Assembly: GCA_029168955.1 (NCBI GenBank)
Contig: JAPDOI010000276.1
Location: 62,001 to 126,000, forward strand
Source: Aplectana chamaeleonis
Lineage: Eukaryota > Nematoda > Chromadorea > Rhabditida > Cosmocercidae
Length of the DNA: 64,000 bases
Reading direction: 5' to 3'
Below the pieces are notes generated by a model. The model saw only the letters and a list, made by a program, of their open reading frames with translations, was not told the origin of the DNA and did not search any database. The translations under genes were made by a program, and so were the position numbers. Positions within the stretch are counted from its first letter, which is position 1. Every line of letters begins with the position of its first letter. Shown here piece after piece: positions 1-10,021 of this stretch.

Positions 1-183
1 GGGTGTATTCCTCATTATCAGTTACGAATTACGATTTACAATTTACGAATTACGAGGAATATGAAAAAAACTATTTACGATTTACGAAATCACAAAATTC
101 CCTGACGCACAGCCCTGGTGGCGACGTCAAATTCTAGTGATGCAGACATTGCCCTGTAAGCCTAAAAATGTTTCACATCCCAC

Positions 184-412
184 CTCGAATTGCAATTCAA
201 TTGGTTCCACTGATTCAGCTTGCTGTGCCGTTCCATCATTAACTCCAACAAATGGTGCAGTGAATTCAGTGGGAACACTCAAAAACCTTTGGGAAGTTTC
301 CAGTGGTTCGTTGCTCGCTTTGGGTAGACTGGAAACAATTGTATTGACCACCAGCGCAGCTATTCCGAGCAATAAAAGGAAGCAAAGTTTCTTCTCGGTG
401 GAAACGCTCATT
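184..412 (-). CDS. Exon 1 of a secreted-protein gene (partial, runs off the left edge)
   Basis: The start codon is at 411-409, directly after an ATATTTTCAG acceptor (415-424), so the exon probably receives a trans-spliced leader. The product opens with a short charged stretch and a strong hydrophobic signal sequence (MSVSTEKKLCFLLLLGIAAL, residues 1-20, continuing to about 27), followed by a serine/proline/glutamate-rich mature part. A GAG|GTGGGA donor at 184/183 ends the exon in phase 0 after 76 codons; without splicing the frame would run on to a stop at 127. The remaining exons would lie outside the window. I do not recognise the family. The signal peptide and acceptor are seen; secretion and splicing are inferred. 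Confidence 0.45.
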
Positions 413-424
413 CTGAAAATATGG

Positions 425-915
425 TATCATGAGAGAAAAGCAGCTTTCTCTACAGAATGATTGAGTTTCTGCAAAAATGGAATTACAACAAGAGCCCACC
501 TCTTAGCACCGGCTGCATTCACTGACTATCGGAACCCAGTATCTGGTCCATCGTTGATCGGCGAACTCCAATAACGAGACGTGCCAGATTCTCGCTTGAT
601 AGTGTTGCATCCGCAAATAAACTATTTAGCGGACTTTCACCAGTACCGCTCCTGAGACAAGAAAGGTTACTGAGGGCAACTGTTTTTTGGAGGGGTAAAA
701 TGTGTTGCACCTGCACCAAAAATTATTTCTTCACGCTTTTTAGCTTTTTGAGGCCGGACAAATGTGAATAGCAGATGTGTTAGCCTCCAAAAGTCTTGTT
801 TGCACAAAAGAGGCTTCTCAACTGCTTGCTATTTTTTCGAAATAGGATTTTGACCTTCTAAGAGCGTTCTCTTTCATTTTTGGGGCTACTGCTCCCATAA
901 TAGAGTGAGGATCGG
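425..915. other. Upstream region, nothing recognised
   Basis: This lies 5' of the left-edge gene. Open frames here are short and overlap each other. I see no repeat termini, RNA gene or conserved motif. Confidence 0.4.
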
Positions 916-1196
916 ATATTCGAGTTCGAATAACTATTCGAATTTTTCGAACGAATCTTCATACGAACATTCGAATATTCGAAAAGTGTGAAAATTCGAA
1001 CATTATTCAAATTCGAATATTCGCAAAAGATGAAAATTCGAACATTATTCGAATTCGACTGTTCGCAAAAGGTGGTGAATATTCGAATATTATTCGAATT
1101 CGACTATTCGGAAAAGGTGAATATTCGAATATTATTCGAATTCGACTATTCGGAAAAGGTGAATATTCGAACGTTATTCGAATTTGAATACCCGAG
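916..1196. repeat. AT-rich TTCGAA minisatellite, about 42-bp unit
   Basis: Five or six tandem copies of a roughly 42-bp unit built on ATTCGAATATTATTCGAATTC followed by GACTATTCG and an AAAAGGTGA tail. Because the unit is close to a multiple of three, an 80-residue open frame crosses it; this is a by-product. A different TTCGAA-rich array lies at 6570-6930. Confidence 0.8.
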
Positions 1197-1589
1197 CTTA
1201 TTTAACAAAAAATATGGAAATCAGCTCTAATGTATGAAGGAATCGACATACCTTTCAAGCCTGAATTCATTTTCTTCACTACTCCATTGTTCCATTTTTC
1301 CAAGAGCTAAATTTTTTCCCCATACCGTCTGATGAGGCTACTAGGGCGGTTCTAACAGGGGGAGCCACATGGCAATCAAACTTGGCCACGCCCATTTTTT
1401 AATGCCGCCGAGCAATGATAACACCAACCATAGCTTCGTTAGGTGGAGCCATGTACTCCACCAACCTTCACCCCTGGGCAGGTGAAGTGGGGAACCTACA
1501 TCATTGGGAGAACCGGTGACAACCGGAGAAACGCCCCGAAAAAGAATGAAAGTGACCCAACACTCATGCAAGTAATTTTCAAGATTGGG
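1197..1589. other. No recognised feature
   Basis: Unique-looking sequence between the minisatellite and the fold-back element. A 76-codon minus-strand frame has no signal peptide, splice context or known motif. Confidence 0.3.
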
Positions 1590-2109
1590 TGGGTGTCACT
1601 GCCTGTTTTTCGTCCATAACTTTTTTGTGCTCAGAGATACACCTTTGGTGAAATTTGTTTTCGGTATTTACATACAATTCTGCATTGAAAAACGCTTTCA
1701 GTTTTGAACATAAGTTCTCCTTCTTCCAGCCGAATTCAGTTTATAAAGTGCATTTTTTTAGCCTGAAATTATTTGTTTTTTTTTTGTTTATAACTTTTTT
1801 GTGCTTGGAGAGACCTTTGGTGAAGCTTGTTTTCAAAATCTCGATGGAATTCTGCGTCAACTTGTGCTTTCAATTTGAAAAAATATTTTCTCGATCCTTC
1901 AGCCTAATCCATTTTACGAAGCACCGGGTTTCCGCCTATAACTCTTTAACTTTTAGAGATAGGGTCTTGATCAACGTCGTTTTCGAAATCAGCGTAAAAT
2001 TCTGCGTCGAATGACATATCGGGTTCCTAACTTTGCTTGCTTCATAAGCCAGCCAGGTCGGTTGAGCCGAGCCCCGTTGTTGGCTCCGGCAGAACTCTGC
2101 GTCTCTGAT

Positions 2110-3081
2110 TTAAAGGCAGTGTTCACGACAATCATCAATTTTGAGATTATTCGCTATATTGATTAAGTGGCGCCCGGGTGGAACTAAAATGACGTAGAAA
2201 TTTAGAAAAACGCACCAGAAGTACACGAAATCCTTAAAGGCACAGTCCAAGCTCAGGGACGAAATCTGAGATTTCCACATAATTGTGAAGTAGACCCACC
2301 TTATAAAGCCCCTACCAAGTGCGAGCTCTCAATTCCTCCGAACAGGAGAGTTATATGAGGAAGCCACCCTGGGGCGCCCACCTCGGGAAGCCACTTTGGC
2401 ACGCCCCTTTTACGATCTCACGAGCTCAACAGTGGCGAGATGAGCGATGCTTTCCGATCAATAGCCCCGTTCTTCCCTTCATTCGCAGTCTCTCTCTTCA
2501 TTCAGGTCTGCTCGCATACAACGGTTGCAAATGACGGAAGTTACATGCCTCGGACAACTCGTCCACCATGCTTCAGCAGCTCAATTTTTTAGGGGCCGTA
2601 ACTCCGTTCCTAGTGGGTTTTGTACGATTCCAGAGACATCATTGGAATCAGCGTGGGACCGTTTTCAAGACAGTTGAGAAAACAGAAAACCGATTCTGAG
2701 GTTGAACTGTGCCTTTAAGTATCAGCCCGCCTCTTAAGTATCACAGGACGTGTTTGCTGTGACAATGAAATCTTTTGTGGGCCTGTCCATTGCAATTCTC
2801 TACTCTCTATTGCTCCGTTTTCATTTATGGCCCTAACTAATCCTGTTTTGCATGAAATATTCTTCGATTTTGGATTGACCCAATTTTCCACTGGTGACAA
2901 CCACCATGAACATGTTTATCCAACCGGACAACTCGTCCATGTTATAGAACAAAGTTACTGAAATACGACGTTTTAATGCGTTTCTCGCCGTTTCTTCGTA
3001 ATTTTGGTAACACTTGGGGGCCAACGCATTGTTTTATGTGAAAAATTCGGGAACGAAAATCATCGTGAACACTGTCTTTAA
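2110..3081. mobile_element. Type-a TTAA element (MITE), interrupted by a type-c element
   Basis: Ends are TTAAAGGCAGTGTTCACGA on the left and its imperfect reverse complement TCGTGAACACTGTCTTTAA on the right. Internal landmarks shared with other type-a copies are TTTTGAGATTATTCGCTATA and a C-rich GGCGCCCGGG segment near the left end. No transposase is present, so it is non-autonomous. TTAA at both ends fits the target preference of piggyBac-type transposases; that assignment is inferred. Confidence 0.85.
2234..2718. mobile_element. Type-c TTAA element nested in the type-a copy
   Basis: Ends are TTAAAGGCACAGTCCAAGC and, inverted, TGAACTGTGCCTTTAA. The type-a consensus is split exactly at this TTAA and resumes after 2718. 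A close relative lies at 63270-63767 and degenerate ones at 12780-13240, 36413-36740 and 42080-42370. Non-coding. Confidence 0.85.
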
Positions 3082-3650
3082 ACCATAGAGGCAAGAGCAC
3101 CCTATGGAGATAACTATGAAAATCGGCTTCACCGACCTGGCTGACTTACGGAGCAAGCAAAGTTAGAAACCCGATATATCATTCGACGCTGAATTTTACA
3201 GAGATTTCAGACACAACCTTCACCAAAACCCTATCTTCAACGGTTAAAGAGTTATAGGCGAAAAAAACCGGTGTTTTGTAAAATGAGTCAGGCTGAAGGA
3301 TCGAGAATTTATTTTCCCAAACTGCAAACGCTATTCGATGCAGAATTTTATGGGGATTCCGAAAACAACCTTCACGAAAGGGCTGTCTCTTAGGGTAAAG
3401 AAGTTATGGACGAAAAACTGATTGTTTTTAGTGAAAGAAACGTTAATTCATATATTGAAATCGGCTGAGAGATTGGGAGCGTATTTTCTCAATTTGAAAA
3501 CATTATTTGACGCAAAATTTCATGAAGATTTTGGAAACAGCTCTGTTCAAAGATACATCTGAAAGGGTAAAAATGGTATGAGCGAAGAACAGGTAGTTTT
3601 TCAAAAACCGCTTGAAGAAATTTTCCGACAGATTTTGACTCCAAGACAGC

Positions 3651-4310
3651 TTAAAGGCAGCATACACGCTCGCAAGCATAGTCGAGATAACAGCATAGAT
3701 AGGTCCGCACGGCCCGTACTATGTCGTCAACGACGTTTGAAGCGCTGAAAACTGTCCAGGATGTCAATATTTGACAATGTTTGAGCAATCTTGCCTTCCA
3801 CGCCCGTATTTTCACACCCCTTCGAGTAACAGAATGAGAATGGATACTTGAGAAAACATGTGATAACTTAGAATGATAGCACTATAAAAAGGGAGTGCAG
3901 CAGAGAAAAAACTCGATTTACCTCAATAAAACATGTTTGTGCACTGATAAAATCCTCCATTTCAAGAGGTCAGCCAAAGTAGGGCGGCATTCTCGAAAGT
4001 GGACGAGAGTCAGTAGGTATGCAGACATGTTATACTCAAGTAAACCAAGCTATTTCTCTCGTGCACTCCCATTTGATAGTACTATCACTCTCAATTATCA
4101 CACGTTTTCACAAGTATCGATTCTCATTCTGTTACTCGAAGGGGTGTGAAAATACGGGCGTGGAAGGCAAGATTGCTCAAACATTGTCAAATATTGCCAT
4201 CCTGGACAGTTTTCAGCGCTTCAAACGTCGTTGACGACATAGTACGGGCCGTGCGGACCTATCTATGCTGTTATCTCGACTATGCTTACGAGCGTGTATG
4301 CTGCCTTTAA
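3651..4310. mobile_element. Type-d TTAA fold-back element, 660 bp
   Basis: Starts TTAAAGGCAGCATACACGCT and ends with the reverse complement AGCGTGTATGCTGCCTTTAA. The two arms (about 3651-3900 and 4060-4310) are inverted copies for roughly 250 bp with only scattered differences, so the strand could fold into a long hairpin with a loop of about 160 bp. Open frames across it are shadows of the palindrome. Other type-d copies: 38197-38544, 47181-48519 and a right-end piece at 34472-34575. Confidence 0.9.
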
Positions 4311-4589
4311 AGGAAATTCATCATGAGCTACGCAGATCATTTCGATAAGAATAGTGAATTTCTAAAGGGGGTCATCTAACGGAAAAAAATGTTTCAAAAT
4401 AATGATTAAAAATAAAAAATACATTGAATGCAAGAAAAAGAGTATTAGGAAAACGTCAAATTTTGAAGTTGCAAGTCTATAGGGAACCTTCACCATTCTC
4501 CATTCAGTTATTCTAAACAACCTTCACCTCTCGGACCGTTGTCTCCACCCCAACGAACCTATGACACCAACCTGGGGTCTTCCTTCCCT

Positions 4590-4980
4590 TCCGAAATCGT
4601 TGCGGCGCGGAGAAATAGGGATGGCAGTGGCCGCGATAACAACCTTTGGGGGTGCTAAGCACAGATTTGACATACGTTTCCGGTGTTACGGAAGGTTGCG
4701 GCACATTGCCGTGGTTTGTCGACGTTTTAGATTTGGCAGTGCTATCTTGCCAGTCGGGGCCACTTGTCCGCTGCATATAGGCCTATGCAAAGTCTGGCGG
4801 CAAAAGTCGCGCCGCAATGATGAAGGATGGAGAGCGGTTACGCAGCGTCGGGCCTGCCCTTTATTCTCCATCATTGCGGCGCGACTTTTGCCGCCAGACT
4901 ATGCAGAGGCCTTATGGTCACACCAATTTCTCCGCGCCGCAACGATTCTGACAGGGGGGGAACCCCGGATTGGTGTTATA
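4590..4980. repeat. GC-rich fold-back with central hairpin
   Basis: GCGGCAAAAGTCGCGCCGCA near 4797 is repeated in inverse near 4876-4898, and ATCGTTGCGGCGCGGAGA near 4598 pairs with TCTCCGCGCCGCAACGAT near 4929. The arms enclose a roughly 60-bp loop. Open frames on both strands mirror each other, which argues against coding. It is probably the centre of a DNA element whose outer ends I could not fix. Confidence 0.6.
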
Positions 4981-5149
4981 ATTGCGCGGCGGCACGGAAA
5001 AATGGGCGAGCCCTGGTGGGATGGCAATTGGTACTCCCCCCCCCCCCCTTCTAGTGATAGCACCGATTTGGCTTAAACTTCACCAAGAGGCTTTTTTGAG
5101 CAGTGGATCAAGAATCTCTTATTCTTTTCGAAATTTTTGAAGGAACAAT

Positions 5150-5290
5150 GGCTCAGACAAAAATGCGCTCCACGCCCCGCTGAAAGCCGCCAGCGGGATA
5201 GTGGCCGTGGAGCGCAAAATCCGATGTTTTGGCGCCCACGATAGTAGCTATCACGGGGGAGGTAGCGACTGTCGTGGGCGAGTAGCTGCT
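5150..5290. repeat. Two short GC-rich hairpins
   Basis: TGCGCTCCACG (5162) pairs with CGTGGAGCGCA (5207), and GCGCCCACGATAGTAGCTA (5231) pairs with the segment ending GACTGTCGTGGGCG (5268). They lie in a GC-rich island (4590-5700) unlike the AT-rich surroundings. Confidence 0.45.
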
Positions 5291-5299
5291 TCCTGCCCT

Positions 5300-6005
5300 G
5301 GTGATAAACCCCTCTGAGCTTTTTGTTTTCAAAAATATACTCACGCACCGGTGCACGACGCGGCCGCACGCCAACACGCGACTCGGTCAGTGCACCGAGC
5401 ACCAACTGGGGCCACCAGCAATTGAGCAGGGCCTTCAGCGTCCAGGCGGAGCCAAGTACCGCGAAATTGGGCAATTGAACAGAAGGCATTGCCTTCATCC
5501 GAGTCCTGGCTCCGAACCGCGTCGTATGCCTCCCTTGGAAACTAGCGTGTTGAGCGTCCAGCATCGTTTTGGAGGCACTCTTTGCCCGTGATGGGCACGC
5601 TCTCGTGACAAGAGGGCAAGCACTCGCCTATACCGTGTCTCCGGGAAAGTGGGAAGATCGGAGTGAGCGTCGAGCTCCTTTTCATCTGAGAAGGTTTGGG
5701 GGTAGGTTCTCTAGGCAAAATTTCAGTCGGAGACTTTCACGATATAATTACCCTATACTTACCGTGATCTTTTGAAGCACAGAAAGTGGACCTCTTATTC
5801 ATATTCAGCACCTCGAATAAGCTCCTTGGGCTAAGTTAGATCGGAAAAAATGATTTTGTAGCATTCTTTGCATTGTAGCCCGTACAGGTTTAGAGATGAG
5901 TCGTGCCTTATTAATTTCATTTGTAGGTGGAAATAAAGCTTTAGAAGAAGAATTCAACTAGTTATTGCCGCCCACATCGTAGTTGCGCGATATTGCTATG
6001 GATGC
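5300..6005. other. GC-rich tail then unique sequence, no gene recognised
   Basis: 5300-5700 remains GC-rich with overlapping open frames on both strands and no domain I recognise. 5760-6005 is ordinary AT-rich sequence with nothing identifiable. Confidence 0.3.
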
Positions 6006-6565
6006 TTAAAGGCAGTGGTCACGATCAGATATGCTTGTCGTCTTTTTCTCTCTAAACCCTTTTCTGGGTCTCGAGTAGTAGGACCTACAAGAAAAAATCG
6101 CGAAAAACCACTGTTTTGGGTCAAATTTGAAGCCTGAACTTTCTTGCCTACTGATGGTGGACGAGCCCACTCCACATCATCGGCATCGGTGACCTCTTAT
6201 ATCAAGAACCTCAGCTGGCTTGAAATTGAATTTCAATCAATGAACCTTCGGATTTATGTACACATATAGTCAGAAACATTGACTGGAGTGCTTTCTTTCA
6301 CTGCTCAACTGTTTTTATTAGGTAAATTTGCATTTGTTTCTTCCTCAGAGCGTCGATGATTTTTGACTGCCCGGCATGAGACTACAATCTTTTTTGGCGA
6401 CGCTGTGCACGTGTGCACGAACTGGCATCTTTGGGCCCTTGAAACTCTAAATCTAGCCCGTTTTTCACCGCTCTACCTTGCTAGTTTTTCAGCTGCTTTC
6501 GATCTAAGCTGATTTTTGCAGTTTTTTTTTTCGAGGACGTTTTTCATCGTGACCACTGCCTTTAA
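6006..6565. mobile_element. Type-b TTAA element (MITE)
   Basis: Left end TTAAAGGCAGTGGTCACGATC, right end ATCGTGACCACTGCCTTTAA. The internal sequence matches the copy at 61723-62818, for example AACCTCAGCTGGCTTGAAAT here and AACATCAGCTGGCTTGAAAT there. The comparison shows that the 61.7-kb copy has an extra insertion that this one lacks. Non-coding. Confidence 0.88.
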
Positions 6566-6569
6566 ATTA

Positions 6570-6930
6570 TTCGTCATTCAAATATTCGTTCGTTCGAAAT
6601 AAAAAATGAACGGATTTATTCGAAATTCGTTCGTTCGAAATAAAAAAAATGAACGAATTTATTCGAAATTCGTTCGTTCGAAATAAAAAATGAACGAATT
6701 TATTCGAAATTTGTTCGTTCGAAATAAAAAATGAACGAATTTATTAGAAATTCGTTCGTTCGAAATAAAATATGAACGAATTTATTCGAAATCCGTTCGT
6801 TCGAAATAAAAAATTATCGAATTTATTGGAAATTCGTTCGTTCGAAATAAAAAATGAACGAATTTATCCGATATTCGTTCGTTCGAAATAAAAAAATGAA
6901 AGAATTTATTCGAAATTCGTTCGTTCGGTC
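6570..6930. repeat. TTCGTTCGTTCGAAAT minisatellite, about 43-bp unit
   Basis: About eight tandem copies of TTCGTTCGTTCGAAATAAAA plus ATGAACGAATTTATTCGAAA, each unit partly self-complementary. It directly abuts the right end of the type-b element. Confidence 0.88.
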
Positions 6931-7928
6931 TCTTTTGAAAAGTCCTCACTCTATCCCATAACTTATTTCAACTACAGCCCCTTTTATTGTATAAGTTTTC
7001 CGGGGATACATATTAATTGAAAACATATTTTTTGGGTTTGACGAAACCTCATGAAACTTTGATAAGTAAAACGGCATCACAAATCTTGCCACGCTTCCTG
7101 TGAAACGCTACCGTCATGGCACGGCACCCTATAAGCACTACACACTTGACGGCGCGAGGAATTCTAATTGCGACGACGTACGAATGAGTGAAAATTCGCC
7201 GATTTCTTCAATTCGGAAGTATTACCATGATTGGAACACTTCTCGGTCATACAAATTCGACTTGATTCACTTTCGACACAATCATAAACAAGGCCTGGGC
7301 AAAACCAAATCTCACCAGCCGCTTCGCAGCTGGTGCGATTATTACTGCTCGGGCACTATTCATACCCCTCAACGCCAGCGCGTGACGCGCAGGCGTGGCG
7401 TTGGACTATGAATGGTCTGTAGACACGGTCATGCGGCGCGCACCTGACGCTCGCTCCTCTGTAGCTCATTAATACACCATCAATTTCATTCCGTTTCATA
7501 AAATTTGATTCCAGTACTATCCTTTGCTACCATGATGGTGAACGCTTGCACAGAATTCGTTTGTTTGGAAAAGTTAAGGTTCACTTTTTTCCGCTCCGCC
7601 ATGGCGGCTCTGCTGAAGGATTCGTGGTCCCTGCAAGCGCGTGACGCGCTGGCAAGGAGGAGTATGAATAGCGCCTTACAACGACTCGTCAGAACATTGC
7701 TATCTACTATTGCTGCAGAGCTCGTTCAAACACTCAGCCGACCAAACTTGTTGATGATTTCGTGTTTGCACAAGATTGAGCCGTTTGGATTCTCGACGCT
7801 TTGTACCGAACGTCCGAGTTGAACACAAAACTCAGATGCCATGCATCAGGCATAATATTTCTTTTCAGTCTTTCCAGATGCATATCAGGGAAATACTTTC
7901 CAAGCTCAAAGAAAAAAATCATTAATGC
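6931..7928. other. No recognised gene
   Basis: Two plus-strand open frames of 103 and 105 codons (7100-7411, 7505-7822) have no signal peptide, splice context or recognised motif. The sequence around 7370-7400 is a short CG-rich hairpin (GCGCGTGACGCGC). I treat the interval as non-coding or unresolved. Confidence 0.3.
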
Positions 7929-8391
7929 TTGAAGGCAGTGTTCACGACAAAAATCACTTTTCGGTTTTTCGCCTATCTTGAAAATGGTCCCATGCTGATG
8001 CCAGTGGTGTCTCTGGAACGTACAAAACCTTCTAGGAACGAAGATATGGCCCCTCAAAAATTGAGCTAGGGAAGCATGGTGGACGGGTTGTCCGAGGCTT
8101 GTAACTTACGTCTTTAGCAGCCGATATATGCGAGCTGACCTGAGTAAAGAGAGCAGTTTACTGATCGGAACCCATCGCTCATTTCACGATCTCAAGTTTT
8201 AATTTGTTAACTTCGAAGGGCGATTGCGCTTTTGGGATTTTCCTTTGGAAAGTGGCAACTTCGGGCCACTTTGGGGCTCCTCCTGGCTCGTTTTAATGCG
8301 TTCTTTCGACGTAAACGTTACAATGTGCTCCTCCACTACCAATTCCTAGTGCAAACTGGAACACATTTTTCATCGTGAACACTGCCTTCAA
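7929..8391. mobile_element. Type-a TTAA element, left target base mutated to TTGA
   Basis: Left end TTGAAGGCAGTGTTCACGA, right end TCGTGAACACTGCCTTCAA. Both outer TTAA copies carry the complementary change (TTGA/TCAA), as expected if the insertion used or created that variant. Internal sequence resembles the type-c body in its middle (ATGGTGGACGGGTTGTCCGA), so it may be a recombinant. Confidence 0.75.
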
Positions 8392-8876
8392 GCAGAATAC
8401 TAACCTGGACGTTGATGAACAAGTCACGGAAAATTCTCACCGAGTTGAGATCATCCGAACGAAGGGAAAAGGTTCAGGCAGAATTTGAACTGTGTCACTC
8501 CCTGTGGTTTACTCTGGTATCATCCGCGTATGAATCAGACATTCGCATAGAGATAATCAGCCAATTTCGATGGACTGAGAAAAGGCGGATCGTTTAGTCG
8601 CTCATCACCCCCAAGGCGACACCAAAATCTTCTCCAACAGGCGAGGTACTCTTTTGAATTAAAGGATTTACTAGAGCACGGTGACATGATTTTACCTGTC
8701 CTTCATGCTTGGCCGATACGTTCGGTCAATTTTTGCATCTTCATCGTTTGGAGAAGGTGGAGAAATTCATGCAAGGTACATAGCTGGCTGTAGCCAGCTG
8801 GGTAGATATGCATCCAAATCATTTGAAGCGGGTGAAAAACCGACCCTGTACGGCCAGCTACATTACACTCGCAATT
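8392..8876. other. No recognised gene
   Basis: Short open frames only. The sequence may extend the dispersed repeat that begins at about 8877, but I cannot align it by eye. Confidence 0.3.
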
Positions 8877-9240
8877 AACAATCATGGAATCATGCCTTGG
8901 AGGGTAATCTAGTCCGAAGGAGGACCACTGACTCTTCTCCTATTTATCATCACCTGAATTACCTGAATCTGAGCGCAGCAAGCAGGACTGGTGGACTTAC
9001 TTTATTGATGAATCATATTTTATCTTCACGCTAATGTACATATATAGTTGGTGTTTACAAAAAGCTGGAACACTCTCACAATAGCCATAGCCTTCAATGG
9101 TTCTCGGAATGAGCTTCTAACCATGTTCTTGATTGAATTCTCTTAATACTATACTTTTACTGTGTTCCAAATGTTGTAGTAATAATGTGGTTCATGACTC
9201 GAAAACTTTTAAAGACTCTTCTTCAGTCTGACTCCTACCT
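8877..9240 (-). repeat. Dispersed repeat, inverted relative to 26840-27320
   Basis: ATCATGGAATCATGCCTTGG (8880) and the reverse complement of AATTCAATCAAGAACATGGT (near 9116-9145) recur in inverted order around 27320 and 26885. The order and spacing are kept, so both are copies of one interspersed element. The family is not recognised. Confidence 0.6.
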
Positions 9241-10021
9241 TTCCATTGTTTTCTATTCGATTGTGGCTCTACATACTGTCCGGAATATTAAGGACTAGCG
9301 AGACCTAGCGAAGTTTTCGCTCACAGAAACTTTTGCATGAGCCAACTACCTGAGACGGATTAGTTTGTTAGAACGGTGGTGACTGACTTCCGCCTACCCG
9401 AAAGTACTCTCCTGAGCAGAGCAAGGTGCCGTACATTTACAGCAGGCCGTGGGTATATCAAAATGTGGGATCATAAAGCAAAACATAAGAAGCCAGCGGT
9501 AAATCGTCGGTTGCTACCGGCACAAAATTCAGAACCCCTTCTGTACTTCCTTCCCTTACGTCGCTACCCACTGCCCTTTCTTCCAATTTGTAAAGTTCAC
9601 AAGCGATTATTCTCGCTTTACCGTCTCTATCATGATAAGGAAAAACGCATTCTCATATTATATGATGTTTCCCTAGTTGACCAACATCATGCCCTTGTTC
9701 TCAATGAATGAAATTAGTAGGTGGTTGTTTATGTTTTTGTGGTGCAGATTTTGATAAGCTCAGACTTGCAACATATATAAAACTGGTTTTTGGAAGTTAG
9801 GGATTCGAAATGACTGAGCGGTTGCAATGAGTGGCGAACAGAGAAGGTGCGGAAGTGAAGCTGCTGCTTGTATCCTAAAACTGGAAAAAATGTCGCAGGA
9901 GTTCTGCGCCAATCTCAGAACGCGTCCCACGCTTCTCAAGATTCATATTTTCCTATCTATTTCCTCTCCACAAAAGGTTAAGATTTAGCATTAAAAATTG
10001 AAAAACCTTTTTTCAAATTCT
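9241..10021. other. No recognised gene
   Basis: A 111-codon plus frame (9376-9711) shows no signal peptide, family motif or splice context. The rest is AT-rich. Confidence 0.3.

Larger units (their letters stand above)
1590..3610. repeat. Large fold-back element with about 450-bp inverted arms
   Basis: Left arm about 1590-2065 and right arm about 3130-3610 are inverted copies: for example TTGCTTGCTTCATAAGCCAG near 2034 pairs with a near-reverse-complement near 3140-3165. Each arm is itself made of two or three degenerate copies of a roughly 150-180 bp unit containing phrases such as AATTCTGCGTC. A type-a TTAA element occupies the centre (2110-3081). Confidence 0.6.

Noticed and set aside
3651..4310. 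A CRISPR array or regulatory repeat cluster
   Set aside because: The repeats are a single long inverted pair with TTAA ends, not direct repeats with spacers, and the sequence is eukaryotic.
4561..5076. A 171-codon plus-strand frame in the GC-rich island
   Set aside because: Its sequence is mirrored by the inverted repeat, and the opposite strand is also open; no domain recognised.
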